DNA from: Cephalopachus bancanus
Taxonomy: Eukaryota > Chordata > Mammalia > Primates > Tarsiidae
Length of the DNA stretch: 64,000 nucleotides
Assembly: GCA_027257055.1 (NCBI GenBank)
Contig: JAPVLO010000044.1
Location: 868,001 to 932,000 of the forward strand
Direction: 5' to 3'
In this document: positions 11,271 to 23,440 of the stretch, in pieces
Layout of the letters: each line of letters starts with the position of its first letter
Position numbering within the stretch: the first letter of the stretch is position 1
Program-made: the position numbers and the translations under genes
Notes under the pieces: model-generated
What the model was told of the DNA's origin: nothing
Databases searched by the model: none
What the model saw: the letters and a program-made list of their open reading frames with translations, nothing else

Positions 11271-13112
11271 TGGAACTTAGGAGAAATTTTGTATGGATGC
11301 AAGAATTCAAGGTGTTGGTTTGCCCTGAACTTTAGCTGTATCTTTTTTTTTCTTTTCTTTTTTCTTTCTTTCTTTTTTTTTTTTTACAGTGATTCCTTGA
11401 TCTGTGCAGTTGAATGAATCCTAGACCAAATTAAATCTTACTTATGTAGAAACTTGGTCTCCATGACCTTGTGTTTATCTGGGGAGGGATTTCTTGCGGT
11501 CCAGCTCTGAATGACCCTGATGGGAGAACACGTTTATCCCTCCATCTATAGAAGCTGAATTAGGCTTACTGGGATTAACTGGGACTGAAGGACTTGTTCA
11601 TCTACTTTAATTATCCTTCCAATGAGAGCTTTTTCCCAGACTGGATTTTGGATCACAAGAAGAATGGAGACTGAAGGGAGTGATAGCACAACTCAGCTAA
11701 AGATCTTATAGAAAAGGCGCTCAGAAGGGAAAGCTCTAGCCTAATGTAGTAGATAAGATTTTATTTTTTTTCTTTTCTAAAGAAAAGTCATATATATATA
11801 TTTTTTTTAAAAGGTGCATTTGGTAAACTTTGAGTGATTTGGCTCATCGATGAAATTATTTTTCTGAGGAATCACATTAAAAGACAGAAAGAAAAAAAGA
11901 ATGGGTTTCTCCGCCCTAAAACAAATCAGGCTGTTCTGTACTGAAACTTGCACTCATAAAGCTAAAGTTAACAAAAGGATGAAAGCTGGGAAAATTGAGA
12001 GAATTAGAGAGCTGAGGACAAAGGCTGGACAAAATGGCCATCGTGCCATCATTGTGTTCTCTGCTGCCCTCTAGTGGTCTTGCAAGGGAGTTGGGTGTAA
12101 AACTGTCTCAAGGTCATCCTTAACAGAGTTAGCTCTATGTAAACGAAAGGTGTCATTACGTATAGCCCTTAACGCAGTCCATCCTATCAATAGCCTGTCT
12201 AGCGATGAAGGAATAAATATTCTCTCATTCAAACTAGAGAACAGTCATGTGTATGCTGCAATGGCGCTACCCAGTAGTAGAAAAAAATTATGGGAAAAAG
12301 GACATACTTTCCACTTAATTCAATGGAACTCATGTATGTTCAGCATCGACTCGGTGGTAGATTCTGTGTCCAGCACTGGAGAGAAATTAAACATGACTTG
12401 AGCCTTGGGGAGATCCCAATGTAGAGTGTGGAGCACCAATAAAAATAGTTAGATTTTTAACAGCTGTATAAGAGGCATTTGACAAGATGTGTGTTCTTGA
12501 TAGTAATTCTCAAGTCAAAATGAGATTACGCATGAAGCATTTTCATTTCTTCTAAAATAGGAAAAACATTTCCTTGTTCTGGGTAATGGTGACAGTTCAG
12601 GAAATGGATAAAAAGTTTTCTTTTTTCTCTCTCTTTTGTAAAACACTGAATTTGGGCTGCTGAGATGGCACAACTATGACAGCTAAAAGTTTCAGTCCTG
12701 GTTTGAAGATGAAAGCCAAATCATGTACACCAGTTCTTTATTCCTCTACAAAATAAATTCCTCTGTGAACTACAGGGAAATAAAAGGCTCTACTGAGGGA
12801 GACTGCCACACTAAATGGCAGGAGAGTCAGAGATGGCCACCTGTCCCCCATGCATGCAGAGCTGTGCCTGATGCTCCTGAAAGGAATCTTTTGTAGACTC
12901 CTCCCCATCATCAGTCTTGGAATCTTCTTTATTTAGGGACTGGTGGGCTTTGCTAAGGAATCCTCTTTCCCAGTGCCTTTGCTAGCAGCTTCTGATTGCA
13001 TTTATTTAAAACTAATCTTCTCTTCTTTGCGTTAACCAAGAAGCAAGAGAGAGTCCGAGGAAGAGGGTGAGATTAAAGGGAGGGATTCCTGTTCACTATC
13101 TAGAGAAACACT

Positions 13113-13113
<1 letters not shown>
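11271..13113. other. No gene; pyrimidine-rich patch
   Basis: A T/C-rich run lies at about 11341-11386. The rest is unique sequence without recognisable coding or repeat content. Confidence 0.5.

Positions 13114-13169
<56 letters not shown>
13114..13169 (+). repeat. (GT)28 microsatellite
   Basis: Uninterrupted GT dinucleotide repeat of 56 bp, likely polymorphic. Confidence 0.98.
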
Positions 13170-13171
<2 letters not shown>

Positions 13172-13689
13172 TTAGGGAAGCTACTCTTACTGTAACCTGG
13201 AAATTATCAGTAGAAGACTGAGGACTATATCTCTCCAGCATCCATTCTCCTGCATTCCTGCATTATACTAGATTTTCTAGAGGCAACCATCCTTTCTTAC
13301 TCTCTGTCCTTGTGGCTTGAGAGTTCAAATCACCCCTGATATGTAAACCAAGAGTGGGCACTCAGTGTTTGACATCTTCTGGCTACTATGTCCAAGGAAA
13401 CATAAAATCTAGGCTGGACCAATCAGAGAAAATGAGACTTCACTTTGGAACTTATTGAAACTATCAGGGAAAATGCATTTTCTTTCTTCTGGGGTAGTAA
13501 AAAAAGATGCAGCATAAGCCTGGATATGCTGATAACTTGCTATCATGAAGGGAGAAGTCACTCTACAGTACAGCAATTGACACTAGGGTCCTAGTGACAT
13601 TGTTTGAGTTTCTAGATACAGCCATATTTGAAGACTCATATAACTATCCACAAACTTTTCAGTAATGTGGGCCAAATTTTTGATTCTTG

Positions 13690-13862
13690 TTCAAGTCAAT
13701 AGATCTCAAACTTCAGTATGTGTCAAACCACTGGAGGAGCAGACTAACCTACAGATTGCTGTGCCCCACCTAGGGTGGGGCCTGAGAACTTGCATTTCAT
13801 ACAATTTTCCAGGAGATGCTGCTGCTGCTGGTCTGGGAATCCCACTTTGAGAACAAGTGGCT
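13690..13862 (+). mobile_element. MER5A hAT element
   Basis: 'gatctcaaacttcagtatgt' at the start, 'ggtggggcctgagaactt' in the middle and 'cactttgagaacaagtgg' at the end match the full MER5A plan. Confidence 0.75.
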
Positions 13863-15145
13863 TATACGCTTTCTTTAGTTTCTGCTGCTTATAATAAAAA
13901 CTGTTCTGACTGATACCAGGAGAGTTGTTCTAAATGGGAAAGAATCTTATTCTTAAGAGAATTGTTAGAATAGGATCAAAGAATATGTTTGGGACCTAGT
14001 CAATAAGCAGTTGAAAAAATGACATGCTCATGCTTCACGACTCAAGGGACCAATCTGGCACTTTCTTTAGGTGGTTTTCCATTCTGTTTCTACTCACACC
14101 TGATACCTTCTTATGGATAAAGGCAAGGCTGATGGAGTATATAACAAATGAGCAAAACCGGCAGGACTAATACATGTTTTGTCAAAGACTTAAAACGCAT
14201 GCTTTGAGAAAATGCACATTTTTTCACTCTGATCCAGTCTGTCAACAAAATGCTTTTCACAAGAAACATCAAAGCCATTTCATCTGCAAATTTCATTTTT
14301 TTGAATCCCTTAATCTACCCTGTTGACAAAAATTTCTGTCAAGTGCCTCAAACCATTGTATTAACAAATTTCGTTTTGTCAATCATGATTTAGCCTGCTT
14401 GCAAATGCTTTTTGTAATATTCCGCTCCATTCTGTAGGAAGAATACCTAACAGTCAATGCCTCAATCTTAATATTGAAAGGGAGTGAAGGAGGAAAGTAA
14501 AAGTGATGTTGGAGCCTGCTCATTTAGCATGTTGATCGGATACCCCTGTGCATTTTAACTAAATCCGGCTCATCTGAAGTCTTCTCTGGGTATTTCAAGT
14601 CACAGTGAGGGGAAGGATATTATGTTTGGTGAAGTCACACAGTGCTGGTCATGCTTTCCTGTTCGGTGTGTTATCTGCTAATCACAGCCTTTCTATCTTT
14701 ACCTCACTGTGGCTGGTTCTGGTGGCTTGGGTCACCATTCACAGCTCCCCCAGCAAATTCAGGGGAGTGGCATGTAGATTCCAGTGTCTTCCAATTTCAG
14801 TGTAACTTCACCCCGATTATTATGTCATTAAAGTGAAGGATAGCCACTGCTGTTTTCCAGAGATGCTGTGAGAGCATCTGGCTATTTCTGCTCAAGAGGA
14901 AGCTATGGCAGTTGACTTCGGACTTGAGATACCTGTTTTCTGGCTTGCTTATTGCTAACTTCTTGGTTGATAGGACAAGAAGGAGAGCAGATTCTGAGTT
15001 TCCTGATAGCCTCTGACACATTAATTGCTAACTTTTCTTAGGTACTTCATAACACGAAAGGCATAAGTTTAGGCCATCAATTCAAATTATGGTGGAGACC
15101 TCATGGACAATTTCCAAATGCCAGTGAATCCTGTAGGTGATTAGA
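13863..15145. other. Unique sequence with TGTCAA/TTGACA cluster
   Basis: No gene supported. Between 14180 and 14382 there are five TGTCAA/TTGACA hexamers (14180, 14240, 14323, 14337, 14377), two forming a spaced inverted repeat. Confidence 0.5.
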
Positions 15146-18100
15146 TGTCAGTAAAGAAAGGTGCACTGGTTTAAATGTTGAGCAATCTGAATTCAAGCTC
15201 AGATTCCACTTCATAATGGCCATCTGACCTTGAAAAGTCACTGGACATCTCTTCACCTGCACATTGTACAATGTCACTAAGGACAGTCACTTGCCCTGCA
15301 GATTTTCTGAGCTCTTGGGAAGATCAAAGGAGAGAAGTTTATTTGCTATTCATGGCCTTTCCATCTTTACCTCCAAGACATCTTACGGTGGCTAGTCTTG
15401 GTGGCTGGAGTTTAGGGCGATTTTCAAATGTTAAATACATCTAAGGCTGCACTGGATATTGTTTAAGAAATGCTTCTTTCGTTTTTGCTATCACAGATGA
15501 GGCACTGGGTTCCTCTCTGTGCTATAAGCCAATGGCAGGTGATGGTGTAATTTGAGAACTTGTCCCAACTTGACTTCAACATTGACATTCTGTGTATCCT
15601 GGAAACCCACTCTCAGGTGGTCTTTGGAATGTGGCATGTGAAGGAGAAAAGACCCTATATAACGTATGTTGGCAAAGGTTGCTATGCTAATATGCATGTG
15701 CATACCACATTGGTTTCTTGCATGGCCATCACTGGAAACAGAGATGGGTTGGTCTAATGCAGAAATAGTTAAAATGTGAAACCTAGAATCCTCCCCTGGA
15801 AGGGCAGATGGTAGAGGAACAGAAGAATCCCCTGGGTATTTGGAGAAAGTAGGAGGGCATACCAAGACCTCACCTTTTCTCTTGCATGATTTTCATCCAT
15901 TTCCTCACAACGAAAGAATTTTCTCATATCAGAGACTCTTTGAACCCTAGGCTATACTTGGGTATAATAGTCACTACAAAAGTTCCATGGCAGCCAAATT
16001 TGGGTGGCAATGCCTTTCATCAGTGGAACCTGTGCCAGGAATTGTGACAAGGCCACTGAGGTCTGCATGTTCCCATGCATTCCTTCTTGACCCCTTTAAG
16101 AACTCTTCAAACTTCTCTTCTCTAGGTGAGACTACCTCAGTTCCAGGCCTCACTCTTCCCAAACCCTTTTCATCTCCATGGCCTCTTATACGGCAAGTGA
16201 CGTGCAGCTAATAATAGACTTCCTGGGGCTCTCAGCCCCAGATTTGCTGTCTACAGCCAAGGAAATCAGTACACAGCTAGGGAGAAACAAATCAATTAAA
16301 TAAGTGACAAACAAACAAACTCTGGTTTTTCTCAGAAGACAAAGCTAGTGGAAAAGGCTTTCTGGGCTGGTGGTTTCTAGGGATTCATCCTAAAGATGGA
16401 TACCTACACACATTAGGAGAAAGAGGGCCTGGGGCAGCCCAGGGGTACAAAGAAAAGCAAAAGGGTAGCCTCTGACTGCAGGTTCTGCACATTCTATTGC
16501 ACATAATTGGTTCTTTCCCGGGAAACAGTTGCACTAAACTTTGGTTTCTAGAAACAGAGTCAGGTCTAATAAATAAACTACTGTATTGGGCAATTTGAAA
16601 ACTAGGTCTTTTAAATCACAGATAGTGGATAATGTAACCTAAATTAGCTTATAGAAAAAAAAAGTGAAAATTTCTTGGCTTATATACCTTAACCATTTAA
16701 GAGTAACTCTTACTTTAGATGCAGCTGGATACAAAAGCTCAAGCCACCACAGAAGTGACTTCCTATTTTCTATTTCATGGCTCAATTTTCTCTTTGGATA
16801 ATTCATTCTCAACCAGGGTTCTTCTCATAGATGCAAAATGCCTTCTTCTAGTTCCTAAAGTCACAGCCTTCTAGTTTCATTTTGGCAGAAAAGAGTTGGA
16901 GACTTGATTCCTAGCATTCCCAGATAACTTCCTGAGATTCACTCTAATTTGGGAGGCCACATACTCACCTCGATACACGAGCTACATGAGGAAGACTCAG
17001 CCCTTTCATTGGGACTGAATTGGGTTATATACTCCACCTATACAGGCCTGGAAGGACTAGTATGGGACAGGTGGGGCACTCAGCGGAGAATCAGAAATCC
17101 TAGCTGAAAGGAAGGGTCTGTTAGTCATGGCTCAGTAGCAGAGCATTCACATTGTTGTTTTAAGCCAAAAGCAATTTATTACAGGATATTCAGTGCTTAG
17201 ATGGTTGGGAGGGCTAGGATCAGGCTCTAGGAATGACTTCCAGAACACTAATACAGATTTGGCCGACATCAGGAATGGCCCCTCTATTGTACTCAGGAGT
17301 CTGGAGAATTGAGAAGCTGCCCTACTAAGTGCTGATTCCTGGTCGTACTCCCTTTGTGTTTGCTAGGGATAAAGAAGCTACCGTCAGATCCACAGGCTCC
17401 AGAGTGCCACACTTGCTGAATCTACACCAGCAAAATGGCACCCTCCATTCTGCCTTCTGACCTCCACAAAGCTACTGAGTCCCTTCCCTGGAACTCTGCT
17501 AATACTACTGTGGAAAAATCAAATATTATTTGGCAACTCTAGCCAGCAAAAGCAGCAGAAAAGTGGTCTCTGCCTCACTGTTGTCTTCCAGATCTTGTGC
17601 TTCTGATTGGTTAAACCTAAATGACATCTTGAACCTTGGGGAGTCTGAAAAGCAGAGAAGTTAGCTTTATAGCATTTAAATACACTAGAAGGAGGGTGAA
17701 ATGAAAGTCAAATGATCATCTTCATGAATACCATAACAGGAGGGCCAGTTAGGGATGTCCACTATAGTTAAGATTTAAATTATACTTAAGGCCTCTTAGG
17801 GCCAATCTCTGTCTTTACACTTCCCCTAGATGGATTATTCTTGCTGGGGCAAAGCTGCAAAGACTCATGGAGGGATAGACACACTGCATTAGAGAGTCAC
17901 CCATGAAACACCATGGATGCTCAGCAAGGGATTTGAGGTGTGCACCTAGCTAGAGAAGAAATGCAAGAATATAAGCATGGGGGCAATATCATGTTCAAAT
18001 AATGCCTAGATAGAAGGAGAACAGCAAACCACGGAGTAGACAGCAGACTAAGAAGGAGGAAGCCCTTCAGACGTCCATGGCTTCCTGGGTTTGGTGACCC

Positions 18101-18285
18101 AATCTACGACTGTCACTATATGTATCTGGAGTTCTTGGTCCCTTATTTGAACAATACATACTGACAGTATTGTGATAGCCAGTATTTCTTGTATGTAAAT
18201 CATGAGCCAGGTATCCTTCTGTGCCCTTCACAGATATAATTCCATTTAAGCCACACCAGAATTCTGATCCACAGGGACAATCATT
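15146..18285. other. Mostly unique sequence; weak MIR at 15150-15300
   Basis: A minus-strand open frame of 124 codons at 15491-15865 has no recognised domain. The 17145-17700 stretch may be an old LTR fragment but I cannot place it. Confidence 0.45.
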
Positions 18286-18400
18286 CATTCACATATTCAA
18301 CAAATATGTGTTGGCTATCCATTAGGTAGTAGATCCAGTCCTAGGTGCTGGGATTACAGCCATAAACAAAGCAGACAAAGATGCCTTCCCTTATGTTTCT
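18286..18400. repeat. Old L2/MIR-class dispersed repeat
   Basis: 'attcaacaaatatgtgttgg' followed by 'ctaggtgctgggattacagc' and 'aacaaagcagacaaagatgc' is a common mammalian-wide repeat pattern. Class uncertain. Confidence 0.5.
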
Positions 18401-18409
18401 TACATAGTA

Positions 18410-18560
18410 ACTATTATTATTCTTATTTTTTGGAGGAGGAACTTGAGGTGCAGAAGGGTTGTGTCACTCACTCAAGGCCATTAGGACAGTGACTGGTATA
18501 TTTGAACCCTGGCCGTCTGGCTTCAGAGTCCTGCTCTCCCTCATCCAGCAGCACTTCCAC
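18410..18560 (-). repeat. MIR SINE
   Basis: Antisense MIR: 'gaggaacttgaggtgcagaa' followed by 'tttgaaccctggccgtctgg'. Confidence 0.65.
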
Positions 18561-18794
18561 TCCCTTATGGAAGGAAAACCTTAACTCCATTTCACTGAAG
18601 GGCAAACTGAGGCTCAGAGGCCATTAGTTGATGTGTCCAGGCTCATACCAGCACAAACAGCAAAACTGTCACACCCATAAGGGAGCCACAGTAAAGTCCT
18701 TTCAAGGCAACATTCTGCCTCCAGGACTTAGCATGTTATCACTGCTCTCCCCACCTCCAATGCTCCTAGTAGCGATGATGGTGATGTTGCTGAG

Positions 18795-18990
18795 GGCTGG
18801 CATTCAAGGGCTACCATGTGCCAGGCTCAGAGCTAATCACTTCACATGGTTATCTCATTTAAGTTTTACTACCTTTGAAGTATGTATAATAATTATCCCC
18901 ATTTCACAGATGAGAAAGGAAACTTGAGGAGTAATTTTCTCAAGGTCACAGAGCGAGAAAATGGGGGAGCTAAGGTTTAAACTAACTTTC
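18795..18990 (-). repeat. MIR SINE
   Basis: Antisense MIR: 'accatgtgccaggctcagag', 'ccccatttcacagatgagaa', 'tttctcaaggtcacagagcg'. Well preserved. Confidence 0.8.
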
Positions 18991-19544
18991 TCTATCTAAA
19001 GCCATGTGAAATTGTTTTTGACCTTAGTAAACCTGTCTTTCCCTTTTACTGAGAGGGAGGGCTTTGAGGGGGTTGGCAAAGGAAAACACTTTTCTTAATT
19101 CAAGAAGCATCTCATTTACATCTGTGTTGTCACAAAATAAGTTCAGAAACGTGGTCAGGACTAACCATTTTGTCAAAGCCCACATTGGATAAGGGTTTAT
19201 GCCAACACATGAGCCAAGATCAGTTGATACCCCCCCCAAATCATATGTCTGACTTCCTCTGGCATCCACCCACCCCCCTGCCCCTTGCTATTCTAGATGA
19301 ATCCAGCTCTTGACTTGGCTCATGTCTCTGCTTATTTTCAGTCATATTTCCAAAGGATATGTTTTTATTGGAGCAATAACTTCCATCATAAATTAAATAA
19401 TTTGACACTTTGCCTTTAGCATTAAAGGAAAGAGCCCTGCATGACTTGAATTTAACAGTCTCAAGTCAGTCTCAGGAGTTTTTCCAGTGGGGTAACCTCT
19501 GAGGCCAGGCTCTCCATCCTTGGATCTGTTAGAAATGCATAACA
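18991..19544. other. No feature recognised
   Basis: Unique sequence with two C-rich runs (about 19231-19238 and 19271-19276). Confidence 0.5.
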
Positions 19545-19780
19545 TGAAGAGCAGGGCTTCTCAAGCAGGCACTATTGATGCTTTTGGGCCAGATAATTTT
19601 TAGTTGTGGGGATTGCTCTGTGCATCATAAGATATATAGCTTCATATTTGGTCTTTTTTCACTAAATGGCAGCACTGGCCCCCTACTTGTAACAAGTAGA
19701 AATATCTAGAGACATTAACAGATAACTGGGGTGGGGTGGTAGGGTGAGCAAAATCACCCCTGCTTGTAAAAGCTTTGCAT
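19545..19780 (+). mobile_element. MER20-like hAT element
   Basis: 'gcttctcaagcaggcactat' then 'ggattgctctgtgcatcata' and 'atatctagagacattaacag' follow the layout of a common non-autonomous hAT element, MER20-like. The exact family is uncertain. Confidence 0.55.
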
Positions 19781-19794
19781 TCTGAACTCGGAGA

Positions 19795-19895
19795 ATAACT
19801 GACTTGGAGACTCAAATGTACAATGGAAATGATAACAGTACCTACCTGACACAGTTGTTGGACTGATTATTAGCTGAAATCAAGTACAAAATGTG
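19795..19895 (+). repeat. MIR SINE 3' half
   Basis: 'caatggaaatgataacagta' followed by 'cctacctgacacagttgttg'. Confidence 0.65.
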
Positions 19896-19898
19896 CAA

Positions 19899-20265
19899 TG
19901 GTATGTCCTCCTACTGGACACAAAGCCGGTCTACATTTCTCAGCCTTCCTTGCACGTAGGTGGAGCCATGTTCCTGGCTAACGGAATATGAATGAAAATG
20001 ATGTGAACTAGGTCCATAAATGCCTCCTGCCTGCGAGTTCTTAGTATGGTTTGATCTCCAAGGCTTCAAGGGATGGGAGACTACAAGATAGAAGCAGACT
20101 GTGTCTCTGTTTGGTTGTGTGGAGCATAACCATACTTTCGACCTTACCACTGCTGACTGGGCTTTTATTGAGAAAAATATAAGCTTTTGTTGTTTAAGCC
20201 ACTGAAATGTTAGAGTTTATCTGTACATCAGCAAGCATGACCCTGACTACTGCTGGGCATGATTG
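19899..20265 (+). mobile_element. Ancient LTR-like element
   Basis: 'ctcagccttccttgcacgta', 'ggtggagccatgttcctggc' and 'ttgttgtttaagccactgaa' follow an old mammalian LTR pattern of ERVL/MaLR type. The subfamily is not determined. Confidence 0.5.
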
Positions 20266-20910
20266 TAGCAATACAGTTGACACATCATAAGCATCGATCG
20301 ATGTTAAATAATACTAACATGATTAATAACTGGGGAAAGAAATGGGAACTGAACCAATTCACACATATTATGATGTGTTTCTCACCAAGTCATGAAATTT
20401 GATGGATAAATCAGCATCAAGCTTATGTCAGATATGCAAGTGCAGTCTTGTGAGCTCCATGAAGTGTCTCAAAAACTAGCAGCCTTGGTTCTTCCCAGAG
20501 CATGGCCTGTGCCCACTTGTAAGTAGAATCTGTGATGGTGTCCCTCTCCAGCAAGGCCAGTGCTGAGATCCAAGTAAAAAATTTGGTTTCAGGGGATTCT
20601 GGGAAGGCCCTTTAAGTTCTCAAATGTCTTTCTTATCAATACTAGAAATTCCTGATTCTGTGGGGAGCTACATTTGAATAATGTGAAATGAAGGAAGGCA
20701 AAATTCTTAGCCCAGTAGGAGTTCAAACTGGTAAAATTATCATGGAGACAGACCCCAAGTCCCACAGGGAGGACTTAAAAGCTAGATATATTTTTTGTCC
20801 TCTGCTATAATCCTATGCCTTGTCTAATATTGAAGATGCTTGCAATGTTAAACATTAGAAAAACTGTAAATATTTCACATACTTCCTTTCTACAAATATT
20901 TGTGGCACAC
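20266..20910. other. No feature recognised
   Basis: Unique sequence. Confidence 0.5.
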
Positions 20911-21735
20911 CAACTAGGGTAGGCTGAATAGGTAAGCTCAAAGATGCTGATGTAGTTCGAATGTTGTCCCTCTAAAGTCTCATCGATCCCTAACATTAGA
21001 GGTGGGGCCTAATGGTAAGTATTTGGGTCATGGGAGAGGATCCCTTGTAAATGGCTTGGCGCCGTCCTCATGGTAGTGAGTAAGTTCTCACTCTCACTTG
21101 AGAGCTGGTTATGTAGAAGAACCTGACACCTCCCTTCTCTCTCTTGCTTGCACTCTCACCATGTGACACACCTGGTCCTCCTTCACCATCTGCCATAATT
21201 AGAAGCTGCCTGAGGCCTCATCAGAAGCAAATGCCAGTGACATGCAGGATCAAGAATCCACTAAACTTATTTGCTTCGTAAATTACCTGTCACGCAGTAT
21301 TCCTTTATAGAAATACAAAACAAACTGGTACAGATGCCCACATGGTAATCCCTGGAACTTGTGATTTTGTTAACTTTCCATCATAGAGGGGACTATGCAG
21401 ATGTGATTAAGTCAAAGATCTGAGATGAGGAGATTATCCTGAATTATTTAGATGCATTGAATATAATCACAAAGGTTCTTTTAAGAGGGAAACAGGAGGA
21501 TCAGCCTTTAGCTGTGACAACAGAAAGAAAAGGTTGGCATAACATGAGGAAGGGGCTATGAATCAAGGAATGTAGGTGGCCTCTAGAGACTGAAGAAGGC
21601 AGGGAAATATATTGTCCCCTCAGAACCTCCAGAAGAAACTAGAGCTGACAACTTGATTTTAGCCCAGTGAGAATTGTTTTGGATTTGACTTACAAAACCA
21701 TAAGATAATAAGCTTTTTATAAAGTAAATACATGG
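20911..21735 (+). mobile_element. MLT1-like LTR, split by a second LTR
   Basis: Left piece 20911-20942 carries the 'aggctgaataggtaagctca' start. The right piece from 21333 carries 'tgcagatgtgattaagtcaa', 'gattatcctgaattatttag' and 'cagaacctccagaagaaact'. The two join across the inserted LTR at 20948-21332. An old solitary endogenous-retrovirus LTR with no open gene. Confidence 0.75.
20948..21332 (+). mobile_element. MaLR LTR (MST/MLT1-like) inserted in an older LTR
   Basis: Starts TG and ends CA, and is flanked by a 5-bp duplication gatgc (20943-20947 and 21333-21337), the size expected for ERVL-MaLR integration. Contains the typical 'gtcatgggagaggatccctt' and 'catgtgacacacctggtc' regions. 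No internal retroviral sequence. Confidence 0.85.
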
Positions 21736-21884
21736 ATCTATTTTAAGTGTGGCCACAATGTAGGTCAGGATTCTTCTGGTTGTGACAGAAAACCTAGTAA
21801 AAAGTTGCTCCAGGTATGCCTATGTCAAGGAGTTAAACAATATCATCAGAGCTCTCTCTCCCTCTGTTATTCCTGCTCCATCAA

Positions 21885-22110
21885 TTGTTTGCTCTGATTC
21901 TTTTGTTTTTATTTTGGTTTAGATATAGAATCTCACTATTTTGCCCAGGTTGTATAAGAGACAGAGACAAAGATGAGGGTTGGAATAGCTTCAGTGTGTT
22001 TGATTCCCAGGATCTGCAATACCTGGTTGGTCTTGACCTCATGGCCTCAAGGGATCTTTCCACTTCAGTCCCTCAAGTTGCTTGGATTTCATGTGAGCCA
22101 CTGCTCAGGT
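21885..22110 (-). mobile_element. Old Alu monomer-like element, interrupted
   Basis: Antisense Alu left-arm text ('aatctcactattttgcccag', then 'ttggtcttgacctcatggcc' and 'gtgagccactgc') is split by an unrelated 72-bp block at 21953-22024. It looks like a FLAM/FAM-type free monomer. Confidence 0.6.
21953..22024 (+). repeat. 72-bp unclassified inserted module (copy 1)
   Basis: Sits inside the Alu monomer between direct repeats ggttg (21948-21952 and 22025-22029). Its reverse complement is closely similar to 24387-24457. It contains 'gtttgattccc', which resembles the tRNA B box, but no complete tRNA fold is evident. No family is recognised. Confidence 0.6.
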
Positions 22111-22537
22111 TCCTTGTTCTAGTTATCTCTGTGTTAGCCTCCTTTGCTCTCACTTTACAAGGGGACGATGATTCCAGAAACTAGAAAAAAAATAGGTTCA
22201 GCTTAACTAGCGGCAAAAATGACCTTTTTTTCCAGAATTTACAGAACAACCATGAGAAGAATGGGACAGAGGAAATCATGCAGGATGACTGGCTAATACA
22301 TATATGAATGTCTGGGACCAAGCGCCAGGTCAAGGTGATTGTCTGCCCCCATGAGACCCACATGAAGTACATGGATGAGTAATTATTCAAATAAAATAGA
22401 GACTCTCTTTCCAGAAGAATGACAGAAAGCAAGTAGGGTAGATCAGTTTCTGAGATGACCATCAAAGTCAGAGAAAGTGTTGCATTTTGATTAGAACAAA
22501 AGTTTAAGGGCTGACTAAAGAAGCCCACCAACCCAAC

Positions 22538-22835
22538 CAGGCACGGTGGCTCACACCAGTAATCTCAGGACTTTGGGAGGCGGAGATGAGAGGATTGCCT
22601 GAGCCTAGAGTTTCAAGACCAATTTGGTAACTTAGTGAGACCTCATCTCTACAACAAATGAAAAAATTAGCCGGGCATGGGGGTGCACGCCTGTGGTTCC
22701 AGGTACTTGGAAGGCTGAGGTGGAAAAGATCACCTGAGCCCAGGAAACCGAGGCTGCAGCGGCCATGAGCCTGACACTGCACTCAAGGCTGGGTGACAGA
22801 GTGAGACTCCAACTCAAAAAAAAAAAAAAAAAAAA
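22538..22835 (+). mobile_element. Alu SINE, lineage-specific type
   Basis: Dimer with a long A-tail; flanking duplication aaagaagccca (22517-22527 and 22836-22846). About ten extra C/A-rich bases lie between the left duplication and the Alu start. Confidence 0.93.
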
Positions 22836-22859
22836 AAAGAAGCCCATTATGATCATCTT

Positions 22860-23279
22860 TCCTTCTTCCCTTTCTTTTCCTTTTTTTTTTTCAAGAGAAG
22901 CTATATCCTAGTTTCTATCTCCACATATTTTTTTTAAAAAAGCCATATCTTGTTTATCCATTTTACCACTCATCCTATTATATTTTGGACTTAGAACTTC
23001 CAAGAATCAACTCCTGTGCAAAGCTCTTAGGGCCCTTTTTGTAAAGAGTAACTCGAATGGAAGTAATTAATCATTGTAACTATTTAATTTTCTTATGGAA
23101 AATGTCAGACTTTCCCAAAGAAGGAGAGCTCCTGAGTTCTGGCAGCATTTCATACCTAGAATTAGCTCTCTGCCCCTTTTGCCCTGGTCCCGATCTTTCC
23201 TGCACATTAATATAGCTTATTGGGTTCCTGTGGAGTTGACCACAAGAGCCATCGAGTGAATTTTCTTCCACTGTGGTGC
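22860..23279. other. No gene recognised
   Basis: Pyrimidine-rich at the start (22858-22893), otherwise unique. Confidence 0.5.
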
Positions 23280-23440
23280 TGGATTAGGATAATGCCAGTG
23301 AGAACCTGCTGATTATCTAAAAATGACTCAAGGAGCGTGCGTCCGACTCCATTAATCTTGCCTAATTTGTGCCAGCCTGCTACTTTCGGATTCGTGGCTT
23401 ATCTCCTTGCCATGGTATTTAAATGCTCTCTGTTTAAGAT
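23280..23440. promoter_or_regulatory. Candidate conserved non-coding element
   Basis: Repeat-free, balanced composition with retained CpGs ('aaggagcgtgcgtccgactc') and closely spaced homeodomain-like cores (GATTA, TTAATCTTG, CTAATTTG). Judged by texture only; conservation cannot be seen from one sequence. Confidence 0.3.

Noticed and set aside
13114..13169. GT tract as Z-DNA regulatory element
   Set aside because: Possible physically, but with no nearby gene or promoter there is nothing to support a function beyond a microsatellite.
15491..15865. 124-codon minus-strand frame
   Set aside because: No recognisable motif, and the opposite strand is open too; not enough to call a gene.
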